A stretch of DNA of 64,000 bases from Clostridioides sp. ES-S-0054-01 (GTDB lineage Bacteria > Bacillota > Clostridia > Peptostreptococcales > Peptostreptococcaceae), in NCBI GenBank assembly GCA_021561035.1, contig CP067346.1:2821001-2885000 (forward strand), given 5' to 3'. Of this stretch, positions 43,906 to 52,479 are shown piece by piece (within the stretch, counting starts at the first letter, position 1; the number at the start of each line of letters is the position of its first letter). The notes beneath the pieces are model-generated. The model made no database searches. It worked only from the letters and a program-made list of their open reading frames with translations, and had not been told where the DNA came from. Position numbers and translations under genes: made by a program.

Positions 43906-44730
43906 TTATTTATTCCCTTTAGAATCTAAGTATGAAAGTACACCTTGAACAATTCCTTCTGCAAGTTGTTCTTGATACCTTTCATTTATTATTTTTTGTT
44001 CCTCTGAAGGTGTTGTTAAAAAACCACACTCTACCAATATGGCAGGCATACTTGATTCTCTAAGCACTTCAAAGTTATTTTCAACTATGCCCCTATCCCT
44101 AACTTTAACATAAGATGCTATAGTACTTTGTACTGTCTGTGCAAGTTCTTTTGAACCATCTGTAGCTTTATTCCTATACCAAGTTTCTATACCTGTTGCT
44201 GTATTCCCATTTTCTTCTGCATTTAAATGAATGGAAACAAGCACATCAGCAGAACTATTATTTGCTAAATTAACTCTATCATTTAACGATATATACGTAT
44301 CATCAGTTCTAGATACTACTACTTGAATATCCTTTTGTTTAGATAATTTATTTGCTAATTTTTTGGAAATCTGCAGATTTAGGTCTTTTTCATATCTATT
44401 ACTAGTTTTACTTTGAGTCCCTTTATCATTTCCCCCATGACCTGGGTCTACAAATACAGTATATTTTTTATTTTTATTTTCATCTTCATTTCCAAGGTCA
44501 AATTGTTCTGAGTTAACATTTTGTTGTTGGCTAGTCTTATTACTTTTATCCATACCTTTTACCAAAGCTACTACACCTTGAGTAGCCTTAAATGCCATAA
44601 ATAAAAATAACGCTGTAAAGCAAATCAACACTGCTAACTTTTTCTTATTTAATTTTCGCTTTTTTCTATTCGGATGGCTAGTATTTTTAGATTTGTTTCT
44701 TGAATTATTGTTATTATTGCCTCTTGACAT
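43906..44730 (-). CDS. N-acetylmuramoyl-L-alanine amidase (Amidase_3)
   Basis: The start at 44730 (MSRGNNNNNSRNKSK) follows GAAGGGTG at good spacing; a longer frame to 44811 lacks one. The 274-aa protein has a basic, Asn-rich cytoplasmic tail (~1-35), one membrane helix (~37-57), a linker, and an Amidase_3 domain with zinc ligands in VDPGHGGNDKG, the SIHLNAE segment and the catalytic Glu in ILVECGFLT. It cleaves the stem peptide from muramic acid in peptidoglycan, acting outside the cell while membrane-anchored. Confidence 0.92.
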   Translation of the reverse strand: MSRGNNNNNSRNKSKNTSHPNRKKRKLNKKKLAVLICFTALFLFMAFKATQGVVALVKGMDKSNKTSQQQNVNSEQFDLGNEDENKNKKYTVFVDPGHGGNDKGTQSKTSNRYEKDLNLQISKKLANKLSKQKDIQVVVSRTDDTYISLNDRVNLANNSSADVLVSIHLNAEENGNTATGIETWYRNKATDGSKELAQTVQSTIASYVKVRDRGIVENNFEVLRESSMPAILVECGFLTTPSEEQKIINERYQEQLAEGIVQGVLSYLDSKGNK

Positions 44731-44853
44731 TTCTTCACCCTTCTTGGTATAAATTTTTACACTTTCACATATTATTAGTGTTATTTTACCATCAAGAAGT
44801 TTTTTTTTCAATAATTTAAAACACTCTACAACCTTAAATCAGAAGCTTTTTAA

Positions 44854-45498
44854 TTATCCGCCTAAAGTGACATCTTGTGTATCATACCAACTAAATGCAT
44901 CTTTTATATCATCACTTTTAAAATCCGGCCAATAATTATCTATAACATAAAAGTCTGCATAAATTGATTGTACAGGAAGGAAACCGCTTAATCTCCTTCT
45001 TCCACCCCATCTGATTATCAAATCTAGTCTAGATACATCAAATGACTGTATGTAATCCTGTATATTATTTTTACTTACATTTTCTACTCCTGATATATTA
45101 TTTAAGTCCCAATACCATCCATAATTTACCAGAAGATTTGCTTTTATTTGACCTTCTTTAGCTTTAATTCTATTAGTATATGGTAATAATTCCTCTGGGA
45201 ACATTGGAGATTTTGTATTTCCAACAACGAGTAAAGCCGCACCTTCATCTATTAATATATTTGCAGCATCAATACATGCTTTTGTAAAAGCTTTTGTCTG
45301 CACTGATGGACGTCTTGTATTATCAGTTGTAAATCCATAAAAAGTTACTTCTTCACAACCTAAATCTCTACATAATCTATAAGATTCTAATCCAGGGTCT
45401 ATTCCGCTTTTATATCCTTTATCTTTTGTCATACCATTCTGACTTGCCCATCTTCTGTTTCCATCTGGTATAATTCCTACATGTTTTGGTATTCTCAT
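44854..45498 (-). CDS. divergent cis-prenyltransferase (UppS-like)
   Basis: This 214-aa protein has the undecaprenyl diphosphate synthase opening IPDGNRRWASQNG and the C-terminal RWGGRRRLSGFLPVQSIYADFYV (IPP-binding Arg/Ser). It is about 30-40 residues shorter than UppS, and the usual ENW-RP loop reads DNTRRP. Canonical UppS is normally encoded next to cdsA elsewhere, so this is a second, divergent paralogue, perhaps making a shorter or different polyprenol or carrying another function. It shares strand with the amidase 43 bases downstream. Confidence 0.8.
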   Translation of the reverse strand: MRIPKHVGIIPDGNRRWASQNGMTKDKGYKSGIDPGLESYRLCRDLGCEEVTFYGFTTDNTRRPSVQTKAFTKACIDAANILIDEGAALLVVGNTKSPMFPEELLPYTNRIKAKEGQIKANLLVNYGWYWDLNNISGVENVSKNNIQDYIQSFDVSRLDLIIRWGGRRRLSGFLPVQSIYADFYVIDNYWPDFKSDDIKDAFSWYDTQDVTLGG

Positions 45499-45636
45499 TT
45501 CTAATCACCTCTTAATAGGTATTATTATCAAAATATTACATTATTAATCAAAACTGTAACATTAAATACATTTATTTTTATATAATTATGTAGTAAACTA
45601 ATTTAAGATGGAATTAAAAAAACTTGGAGGTTTATC

Positions 45637-46107
45637 ATGAAAAAAATTTTAATATTGTTTTTTTCGATAATCTTATCATTAGGAATGGTTGGTTGTTCTT
45701 CAAGTGGTGATTACAAAAACGTTTCTACATCAAGAATTGAAAGGGCATTAAAATCTGCTGATTTACTTATAAAAGAATCAAAAATCTTTGATGCAAAGGA
45801 ATTTAACTATTTCAATGATGTGGAGGAAGACATCATTCAAGGTTTTGTAATTAATTCTTCTGAAAAATTATCTCTAGAAGATATTATCGTTATAAAAACT
45901 GACGATGTAGATAAAATCTATAAAACTCTAGAAAATTATAAAAAAGACATGATACAAGCACCTTTTGGAGAAGGACATGGAGAAAAAAGCAATTCTGAAA
46001 TAGCAAATAATACTATAGTTGAGAAAGCAGGCAAGTATGTTTATTTAATTTCAGCTGAAAATGCATCTCAAATAGAAGACAAAATACTAAGCATAATAAA
46101 AAAATAA
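45637..46107 (+). CDS. DUF4358 lipoprotein
   Basis: This 156-aa protein has a lipoprotein signal peptide with lipobox around Cys20 (LGMVGC) followed by a Ser-rich linker, and a DUF4358-type domain (~30-150). It is exported and anchored to the outer leaflet. No catalytic motif is visible; function unknown. GGAGG precedes the ATG by seven bases. It is monocistronic and converges on the MFS gene. Confidence 0.8.
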   Translation: MKKILILFFSIILSLGMVGCSSSGDYKNVSTSRIERALKSADLLIKESKIFDAKEFNYFNDVEEDIIQGFVINSSEKLSLEDIIVIKTDDVDKIYKTLENYKKDMIQAPFGEGHGEKSNSEIANNTIVEKAGKYVYLISAENASQIEDKILSIIKK

Positions 46108-46128
46108 ATATCTTTAGCGGTGTTTATT

Positions 46129-46187
46129 AAATATCAACGTAATTTTATATAAATAAATTTATTTTATTAAAAATTACGTTGATATTT
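46129..46187. terminator. bidirectional terminator (perfect 18-bp arms)
   Basis: AAATATCAACGTAATTTT and AAAATTACGTTGATATTT are perfectly paired around 23 bases, between the convergent lipoprotein and MFS genes. Confidence 0.85.
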
Positions 46188-46210
46188 TTCATTTATTTAA
46201 TTAATATAAT

Positions 46211-47473
46211 TTAAACCTCTTTTAACTTTTTCTTTTTTCCTAAAGCTAAGCTTATTAATATCAAACCAACCATAATTACAGTCAATACCAGATATGTCAT
46301 CCATGCTAATGTATATCCTCCAGACATATCATATAACCTTCCTGTAACAGCTGAACCTAAAGCTGCTCCTAATAAAACTACTGCATTTACTACACCAACT
46401 ATTGTTGAATAATCTTTTTTTCCAAATATCTCTGATGTGATGAGAGCAGGTACAATAGTCCCCATACAGTTTCCAATTCCCCAACATATAATAAACACTA
46501 TTATAGCTGGATACTTACTAGCAAATAATAAAGCCAATACCCCTAAAAATACCTGCAACCCAACAAGTATAACACCTTTCTCACATCCTACTTTATCAAA
46601 CACATAACCTAGAAGTATTTTACCTAATATAACTACTCCCATGTTTATAGATATAACACTTGCTGCAAAAGTTGAAGGATACCCTATATCAGTCAAGTAA
46701 GATGCAATATGCATTTGTACTCCCATAGCTATTATTGTAATCAAAATCAGTCCCATAAGCATAATCCAAAATATTTTAGTTTTTATAGCATCTCCAAGCA
46801 TAATTCCTTTTACAGAAGCATTTAAAACGTTTTCAGGAGAATTATTATGTCCATATGGCAATAGACCTTTATCACTCGGTTTTTCATACATAAATATCAA
46901 AACTACTGGTATAGTTGTAACTAATATTATTATTCCCAATACTAAATATGATTGTCTCCAACTATAATTTAAGATTATATAGTTAGCTATAGGATTAAAT
47001 ATCATACCACCTACTCCACTTCCCATAAAAGTTAAACCTAAGGCTAGCCCTCTTTTTTCTAAAAACCAATTGCTTATTATTATTGATAGAGGAGTTAGAG
47101 TTGTCATACCTAACCCCAAACCTGAAAATATACTCATTAAATAAAAAGCATATATACTGTTTGCATATGAATATCCTATATAACCAATTCCTGCCAATAC
47201 ACATCCTACAAACATTATATTTTTCAATTTAAATTTTTTTGTTAACTTCCCCATAAAGAGTGCTATTGCCATAGTAGATAAAGCAATTACTGTATAATAA
47301 AGAGAAAATTCAGACCTAGAAAAACCTAAGTCTTCTGTTACAGGTTTTATAAATAAACTTGCACAATTATTTACTATTCCATAAACAGATATCATTAATA
47401 TTAGACCAGCAAATACAACTAACCATCCTCTAAAAAATCCTTTTTGTGACTTAGATATATTATTTGATTCCAT
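46211..47473 (-). CDS. MFS transporter (oxalate/formate antiporter-like)
   Basis: This 420-aa protein has twelve hydrophobic segments, the RGWLVVFAG N-terminal segment of the OFA-type MFS group, and the MFS loop GKLTKKFKLK after helix 2. It is the second gene of the sigma-54 operon, 74 bases after the M20 amidohydrolase, so it probably imports the amidohydrolase substrate or exports a product. Substrate unknown. Confidence 0.88.
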   Translation of the reverse strand: MESNNISKSQKGFFRGWLVVFAGLILMISVYGIVNNCASLFIKPVTEDLGFSRSEFSLYYTVIALSTMAIALFMGKLTKKFKLKNIMFVGCVLAGIGYIGYSYANSIYAFYLMSIFSGLGLGMTTLTPLSIIISNWFLEKRGLALGLTFMGSGVGGMIFNPIANYIILNYSWRQSYLVLGIIILVTTIPVVLIFMYEKPSDKGLLPYGHNNSPENVLNASVKGIMLGDAIKTKIFWIMLMGLILITIIAMGVQMHIASYLTDIGYPSTFAASVISINMGVVILGKILLGYVFDKVGCEKGVILVGLQVFLGVLALLFASKYPAIIVFIICWGIGNCMGTIVPALITSEIFGKKDYSTIVGVVNAVVLLGAALGSAVTGRLYDMSGGYTLAWMTYLVLTVIMVGLILISLALGKKKKLKEV

Positions 47474-47547
47474 TTTTTACCCCCTATTTTCAGTAAATTT
47501 AAGATTACTTTATTACTTAAACCACAGTTCTATTCTTAAAATAAAAA

Positions 47548-48921
47548 TTATACCAATGGTTTATACTCAAATCCATCCAAAGATTTTGTAAATTCTTCTT
47601 TTGATTTTTCAAGCTTTTCTTTGTCCATTAAGATATCATATGCAGAACAAGCAAGCACTTTTGCTGCACATAGCATTGCCTCAAAACCTACATTAGAACC
47701 GGATGACGAACAGGCTTGCCAAGTATGAGCTGCTGTACCAATAGGCCATGCCGCCATAACAAACTGTGCAGTTGGTACTATATAACTTATATCTCCCACA
47801 TCAGTTGAACCAGATACATTTTTGTATTTATAATCTTCAAAGTCGACAATATCATCATGTAGATATTTTTCTACTATATTAGGGTTACCTTGAAATGAAG
47901 TTGCTACATTTCGTCTTTCTTCTTTTGTAATTGTATTTGCTAATTTGTGAGCAAACTTTAAATCTTCAGCTTTAAAGTTTGGTACTCCTACCATCCTCAT
48001 ATTCTCAGATACAATATCTGTCAAACTTTGATTAGGTAAATAATCATACATTGCGTCTATAACTTCATATTCCATCTCTGTTTCTGTCATCATTGCTGCA
48101 CCCTTAGCAACTTTTACTAATCTATCAAGAGTACTCTTTACATCTGATGCTTTTTTACCTCTTAAGAAATACCATGACTCTGCAGAGCCAGGAACTATAT
48201 TTGGTCTTTCTCCTCCATTAGTTATTACGTAATGCATACGTATAGAATCCAATATGTGTTCTCTTAGATAATTAGCACCTACATTCATAAGTTCAACAGC
48301 ATCAAGTGCACTTCTACCAGTATGTGGAGATTGTGCTGCATGAGAAGTAATTCCTTTAAATCTAAATTTCATAGAAAAATTTGATAAACTAGATGGTCTC
48401 CAGGGACTATTTATATCAAAAGGATGCCAACTAAATGCACAATCTATGTCTCTAAAACATCCTTTTTTATACATATTACATTTTCCTACTCCTCCTTCTT
48501 CAGCTGGACATCCAAAATATTTTATAGTTCCTTTGATATTTTCCCTCTCCATAACTTCTTTTAATGCTACTACTGCTCCTACTCCTCCTACTCCTAACAG
48601 ATTATGACCACACCCATGACCTGCTCCAGATTCAGTTACAGCTTCTTTAGTTAAAGATACCTTTTGAGATAATCCTGGTAAGGCATCGTATTCTCCCAAT
48701 ATCCCTATCACAGGTCTACCTTCTCCAAACTCTGCTACAAAGGCAGTTTCTATTCCTTGTACAGTATTTACATTAAATCCATTTTCTTCTAAGTACTTCT
48801 TTTGTACACCGCTTGCAAAATATTCTTCATATGAAGTCTCTGGATTTTCCCATATTCCTTTTGCCATTTCTACTAAATCTTTTTTATATTTATCAACACA
48901 ATTAATTAAATCATTTTTCAT
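47548..48921 (-). CDS. M20D amidohydrolase (AbgB-like)
   Basis: This 457-aa metallopeptidase-family protein has the dinuclear metal motif GHGCGHNLLG (~100), the GCPAEEGGVGK glutamate (~140) and a dimerisation insert (~190-310). It most resembles AbgB/amidohydrolases that split N-acyl or p-aminobenzoyl-glutamate-type amides. It starts an operon with an MFS transporter, preceded by a sigma-54 promoter (48972-48989) and GGAGGG. The natural substrate is likely an N-acyl amino acid or small dipeptide. Confidence 0.88.
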   Translation of the reverse strand: MKNDLINCVDKYKKDLVEMAKGIWENPETSYEEYFASGVQKKYLEENGFNVNTVQGIETAFVAEFGEGRPVIGILGEYDALPGLSQKVSLTKEAVTESGAGHGCGHNLLGVGGVGAVVALKEVMERENIKGTIKYFGCPAEEGGVGKCNMYKKGCFRDIDCAFSWHPFDINSPWRPSSLSNFSMKFRFKGITSHAAQSPHTGRSALDAVELMNVGANYLREHILDSIRMHYVITNGGERPNIVPGSAESWYFLRGKKASDVKSTLDRLVKVAKGAAMMTETEMEYEVIDAMYDYLPNQSLTDIVSENMRMVGVPNFKAEDLKFAHKLANTITKEERRNVATSFQGNPNIVEKYLHDDIVDFEDYKYKNVSGSTDVGDISYIVPTAQFVMAAWPIGTAAHTWQACSSSGSNVGFEAMLCAAKVLACSAYDILMDKEKLEKSKEEFTKSLDGFEYKPLV

Positions 48922-48971
48922 ATTTAAAACCCTCCTTGGAATAATTAATTTTTACTTGTTATCTACTATAT

Positions 48972-48989
48972 AAGCAATGATTGTGCCAA
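48972..48989 (-). promoter_or_regulatory. sigma-54 (-24/-12) promoter of the M20/MFS operon
   Basis: On the minus strand TTGGCACAATCATTGCTT shows GG and GC ten bases apart, an exact match to the consensus. It is 50 bases before the M20 start and just downstream of a sigma-54 activator gene. Confidence 0.93.
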
Positions 48990-49020
48990 GTAAGTAAGTT
49001 TTAAACTCAATAAGTTTTAC

Positions 49021-49036
49021 AATGCTTGTGAATGCT
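49021..49036. promoter_or_regulatory. candidate upstream activator site of module 2
   Basis: AATGCTTGTGAATGCT repeats AATGCT at one helical turn, about 35-50 bases upstream of the -24 box. It could bind the activator; no proof. Confidence 0.35.
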
Positions 49037-49089
49037 ATTTTTTTTATTTTAGTTATTCTAATTAAACAAATATTATTATGAACAAAAAA

Positions 49090-49127
49090 AATAAATGGGA
49101 TATCATTAAATTAATATCCCATTTATT
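49090..49127 (-). terminator. terminator of sigma-54 activator 2
   Basis: AATAAATGGGATAT and ATATCCCATTTATT are perfect 14-base arms just after the activator stop. Confidence 0.85.
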
Positions 49128-49133
49128 TTCTAT

Positions 49134-51302
49134 TTATAAGTTTTTATCAACCCATTTCTTGCCTTTTTCTTCAAGGTGACTCCCATTTCTCCCAATACTT
49201 TTATCTATATATCCCTCTGACTCTAAAAAATTCATAATTACTCTAACATTATGCTCACTTGAGTTTATGTTTTTTGATTGTAGTTTTTTTACTATCGCCC
49301 TTCTGCCACATTTTTCTTTATACAGGATTCTCATAATCTCAAATGCTACAATATTATCCTGCTGACTTAAATTCTCAAAATATATTTTACTATCTCTTTG
49401 TACAGTATTAGTATCTTCGTTAGTTTTTTCAAAATTTATATCATCAATAGTATTAATCTTATTTAGTATATTTTGATTATCTTCACAATTATTTTTACAT
49501 AGATTTAGATTGTTTTCATATATATTTAAAGTAGGTTCTTTATCTTCATAATATTTATTTTTATAAGAGTCTTTGTATATCATAGGTAAATCGTCTATAG
49601 TGAGTAATTCTCCACCAAAATTTCCAACATACTCAATACAATTCTTTAATTCTCGTACATTCCCATCCCATTTATATTCATGCAAAAACTTTTTCAATTT
49701 ACTATCCATCTTTTTATGTTTGTAGCCAATGTTCTCTAGAAAATAATTGCATAACACAGGTATATCTTCTTTACGTTCTTCAAGTGAAGGTATACTCAAT
49801 ATACAGGTACTGAGTCTATAAAATAAATCTTTTCTGAAATATTTAGAATTTCTAAGTTCATTTATAGTCTTGTTGGTAGCAGCAATTACTCTTATATCCA
49901 ATCTAATTTTTTCATATCCACCAATTTTAACTATTTCCTTCTCTTGTAACACTCTTAAAAGTTTTACTTGAAATAACTGACTTGTATCTCCTATCTCATC
50001 CAAAAATATAGTTCCTCCATTAGCTATCTCAAATAACCCTTTTTTCCCTTGAGAGCTAGCACCTGTAAAACTACCGCTTTCATAACCAAATAATTCACTT
50101 TCAAGTAACTCATCTGGTATTGCTGTACAATTTATTGAAATAAAAGGTCTATTATTTTTATTTGAATAATTATGAATAGAATGAGCATATAATTCTTTTC
50201 CTGTTCCAGTTTGCCCCAATATTAAGACAGTTGAATCTATTTTAGAGTATTTTTTAGCATACTCTATAGCTTCTTTATTCTTTTGTGAGTTCCCTACTAT
50301 ATCATTAAATGTATACTTAGCCAAATAAGATTTATTTATCTTTCCAGTATTACCTTTATGTGCATCAAAGACTTCATCTATAAATATAGCCTCTTGATAA
50401 TTTTTCCCCATAAAATCTATACTGTTTTTACTTACTATGAATTCTTTATTTAAAGTTTTATCTGAATAGTATATATTTTTCTTGAGATTTGTACGTTTAA
50501 ATAGATTATATATATTTAGTAATAATTTGATTTCACTTAAATCTTTACCTACATTACTCTCTTTTATATTAAGTAATCTTCTTGCATATTCATTATATAA
50601 CTCTATAGTTTTATCTTGATTTAAAATTATCATACCTATTGGTATTGAATTAATTAAATGATGTACTCTATTCTTATACATCAAATTTTTCATAATAGCT
50701 TTAATATCAATATCATCTTCACTATATACATTCTCTTTTACTACATCTAATTTAGCTGATACTTCATTTTGGGATATTCCTAGTTTTTTCAATATTTCTA
50801 AATAAGCATTATATACTATTTCTCTCCAACCAATGTCAATAAAGTTTGTAATAAAATCTGGAGTATAAAAGCTTTCACCCAAATAAATAGCAGTGTCCAC
50901 ATTTTCTATATATACTCCAAATAATTCTTTATGGTATGGTACAAATTCAATATGATTTATCCCCAAATTTTTCAATATAGTTATACATTCTAAAGCATAT
51001 ATCCATTCAGGAGTTATAATAAGTACTCTTTTTCCTCTTGGAATTTGTTTCAATTTTTCTATGGATTGTTTTGTGTACATTGTTTTTACTAAAACTAATT
51101 TTTCTGTATTTTTCTTCACCCATTTATCTACTATCTGTTCATCTAAATAGTTCATTGCTACTATGACATCACAATTTGACAAGTTTGAATCTTCTATATC
51201 ATAAGTTTCTATTTCTGCAATTTCCCCCAATACATCTTCAAGTTGTAATTTATATGCTTTTTTTAACTTGTCATTTATACCAGCCAAAATAATCTTTTTC
51301 AT
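49134..51302 (-). CDS. sigma-54-dependent transcriptional activator (module 2)
   Basis: This 722-aa protein has the same layout as the activator at 5.1-7.2 kb: PrpR-like N-terminal domain (~1-200), PAS-like segment (~220-310), AAA+ domain (~335-555), a long Asn-rich linker (~570-640) and a winged-helix-like C-terminus ending in GRNGSHLEEKG. Walker A is GQTGTGKE (~360). The sigma-54 contact loop reads GSFTGA instead of GAFTGA, a conservative change. It is followed by a terminator and then a sigma-54 promoter, so its target is the M20/MFS operon. The HAD gene lies 21 bases upstream. Confidence 0.92.
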   Translation of the reverse strand: MKKIILAGINDKLKKAYKLQLEDVLGEIAEIETYDIEDSNLSNCDVIVAMNYLDEQIVDKWVKKNTEKLVLVKTMYTKQSIEKLKQIPRGKRVLIITPEWIYALECITILKNLGINHIEFVPYHKELFGVYIENVDTAIYLGESFYTPDFITNFIDIGWREIVYNAYLEILKKLGISQNEVSAKLDVVKENVYSEDDIDIKAIMKNLMYKNRVHHLINSIPIGMIILNQDKTIELYNEYARRLLNIKESNVGKDLSEIKLLLNIYNLFKRTNLKKNIYYSDKTLNKEFIVSKNSIDFMGKNYQEAIFIDEVFDAHKGNTGKINKSYLAKYTFNDIVGNSQKNKEAIEYAKKYSKIDSTVLILGQTGTGKELYAHSIHNYSNKNNRPFISINCTAIPDELLESELFGYESGSFTGASSQGKKGLFEIANGGTIFLDEIGDTSQLFQVKLLRVLQEKEIVKIGGYEKIRLDIRVIAATNKTINELRNSKYFRKDLFYRLSTCILSIPSLEERKEDIPVLCNYFLENIGYKHKKMDSKLKKFLHEYKWDGNVRELKNCIEYVGNFGGELLTIDDLPMIYKDSYKNKYYEDKEPTLNIYENNLNLCKNNCEDNQNILNKINTIDDINFEKTNEDTNTVQRDSKIYFENLSQQDNIVAFEIMRILYKEKCGRRAIVKKLQSKNINSSEHNVRVIMNFLESEGYIDKSIGRNGSHLEEKGKKWVDKNL

Positions 51303-51323
51303 TTAGACCTCCATCACAGATGG

Positions 51324-52112
51324 TTATCCAATTTTTATGACCTCTTTTATCTTATCTATAACACCATTTTCAGTATTTTTTTTTGCTCTGAACCTAGCAA
51401 TTTGTTTCAAATGCTCATTTGCATTTTCCATAGCATAACTATGATAAGCACTCTTCATCATTTCTAAGTCATTTAATTGGTCACCAAATACCATAGTTTC
51501 TTCATATTTTATATCTAACATTTTTTGTACTTTTCTTATAGCACTTCCTTTATTTGCACCTTTTGCAGTTAAATCAAGCCATTCTACTCCAGAAATACAC
51601 ACTTGGGCTCTATCAGAAAACTTTTCAAAATAGATGCTATTGTTATGTTCTGCACCTTTGAAGTCAAATACAGCTATCTTTAATACATCACCTTCTACCT
51701 TAGTCAAGTCATCTACAACTTTAAACTTTTCATAGTAAGTGCTAACTTCTTCTATAAATGCTTCATCTTTACTTTCTATATAGGCATATTTTTTGCCACT
51801 CATTACAATTTTTTTCCCTTTTATACTTCTTGTCGTCTCTATGATTTCATTTACTAACTCTTTATCCAAAGGATTTGATAATATTTCTTTTCCTTTATAT
51901 ACTACAAGTGTTCCATTTTCTGAGATAAACATCATATCATCTTTTATATCTTCAAATTTTTTTATAAGATTTTGATACTGCCTACCACTTGCCGCAGAAA
52001 ACATTATCCCCTTCTCTCTTAATTTTTTAAATACTCTATAAAACTCTGGATTTATTTCGCTCTTTTCATCCAATAAAGTTCCATCTAAGTCTGTTGCTAT
52101 TAATTTTATCAT
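51324..52112 (-). CDS. Cof-type HAD-IIB phosphatase
   Basis: This 262-aa protein has HAD motif I DLDGTLLDEKSEI (nucleophile Asp8), motif II SAASGRQ, and motif III-IV KGSAIRKV and VFGDQLNDLEMM, with the C2B cap domain between. Family members dephosphorylate sugar phosphates or cofactors; substrate unknown. It is 21 bases upstream of the sigma-54 activator on the same strand and may be co-transcribed with it. Confidence 0.9.
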   Translation of the reverse strand: MIKLIATDLDGTLLDEKSEINPEFYRVFKKLREKGIMFSAASGRQYQNLIKKFEDIKDDMMFISENGTLVVYKGKEILSNPLDKELVNEIIETTRSIKGKKIVMSGKKYAYIESKDEAFIEEVSTYYEKFKVVDDLTKVEGDVLKIAVFDFKGAEHNNSIYFEKFSDRAQVCISGVEWLDLTAKGANKGSAIRKVQKMLDIKYEETMVFGDQLNDLEMMKSAYHSYAMENANEHLKQIARFRAKKNTENGVIDKIKEVIKIG

Positions 52113-52479
52113 ACATTTTCTCCCCCAAATTATTAATTTATAATTATTTTTTATTAATTTTTATCAGTTTAAATTTTCAATTCCTATTATACACTAAAAA
52201 TTTTAAATTACAATTTACACGTTTAACAAGATGTTATAGCCACATTTAGGAAAATATTTTTTTCAACACACACATCAATTTATAAAAATTTAAGTCTTCA
52301 TATAATTATACTCCAAAAAAAATAATAATAACTATACACTTTCTTCTATAAAATATTATAAAAATAATTATATTCTGACAAACTTATGCTAATTTATTGC
52401 GTTTTTTATTGCTTATGTAACAATTTTTTAATATAATTAACTATGTGTAGTTAAAAAATTTAGAAAGTAGGGGATATTA
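52113..52479. other. divergent intergenic region HAD / lcpA
   Basis: This 367-base gap is AT-rich. It holds the lcpA promoter (52409-52437) and the leader of the HAD gene. No ORF or RNA family was recognised. Confidence 0.5.
52409..52437 (+). promoter_or_regulatory. sigma-A-type promoter of lcpA
   Basis: TTGCTT (52409-52414) and TATAAT (52432-52437) are separated by 17 bases, about 45 bases before the start codon. The same arrangement precedes lcpB. Confidence 0.75.
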
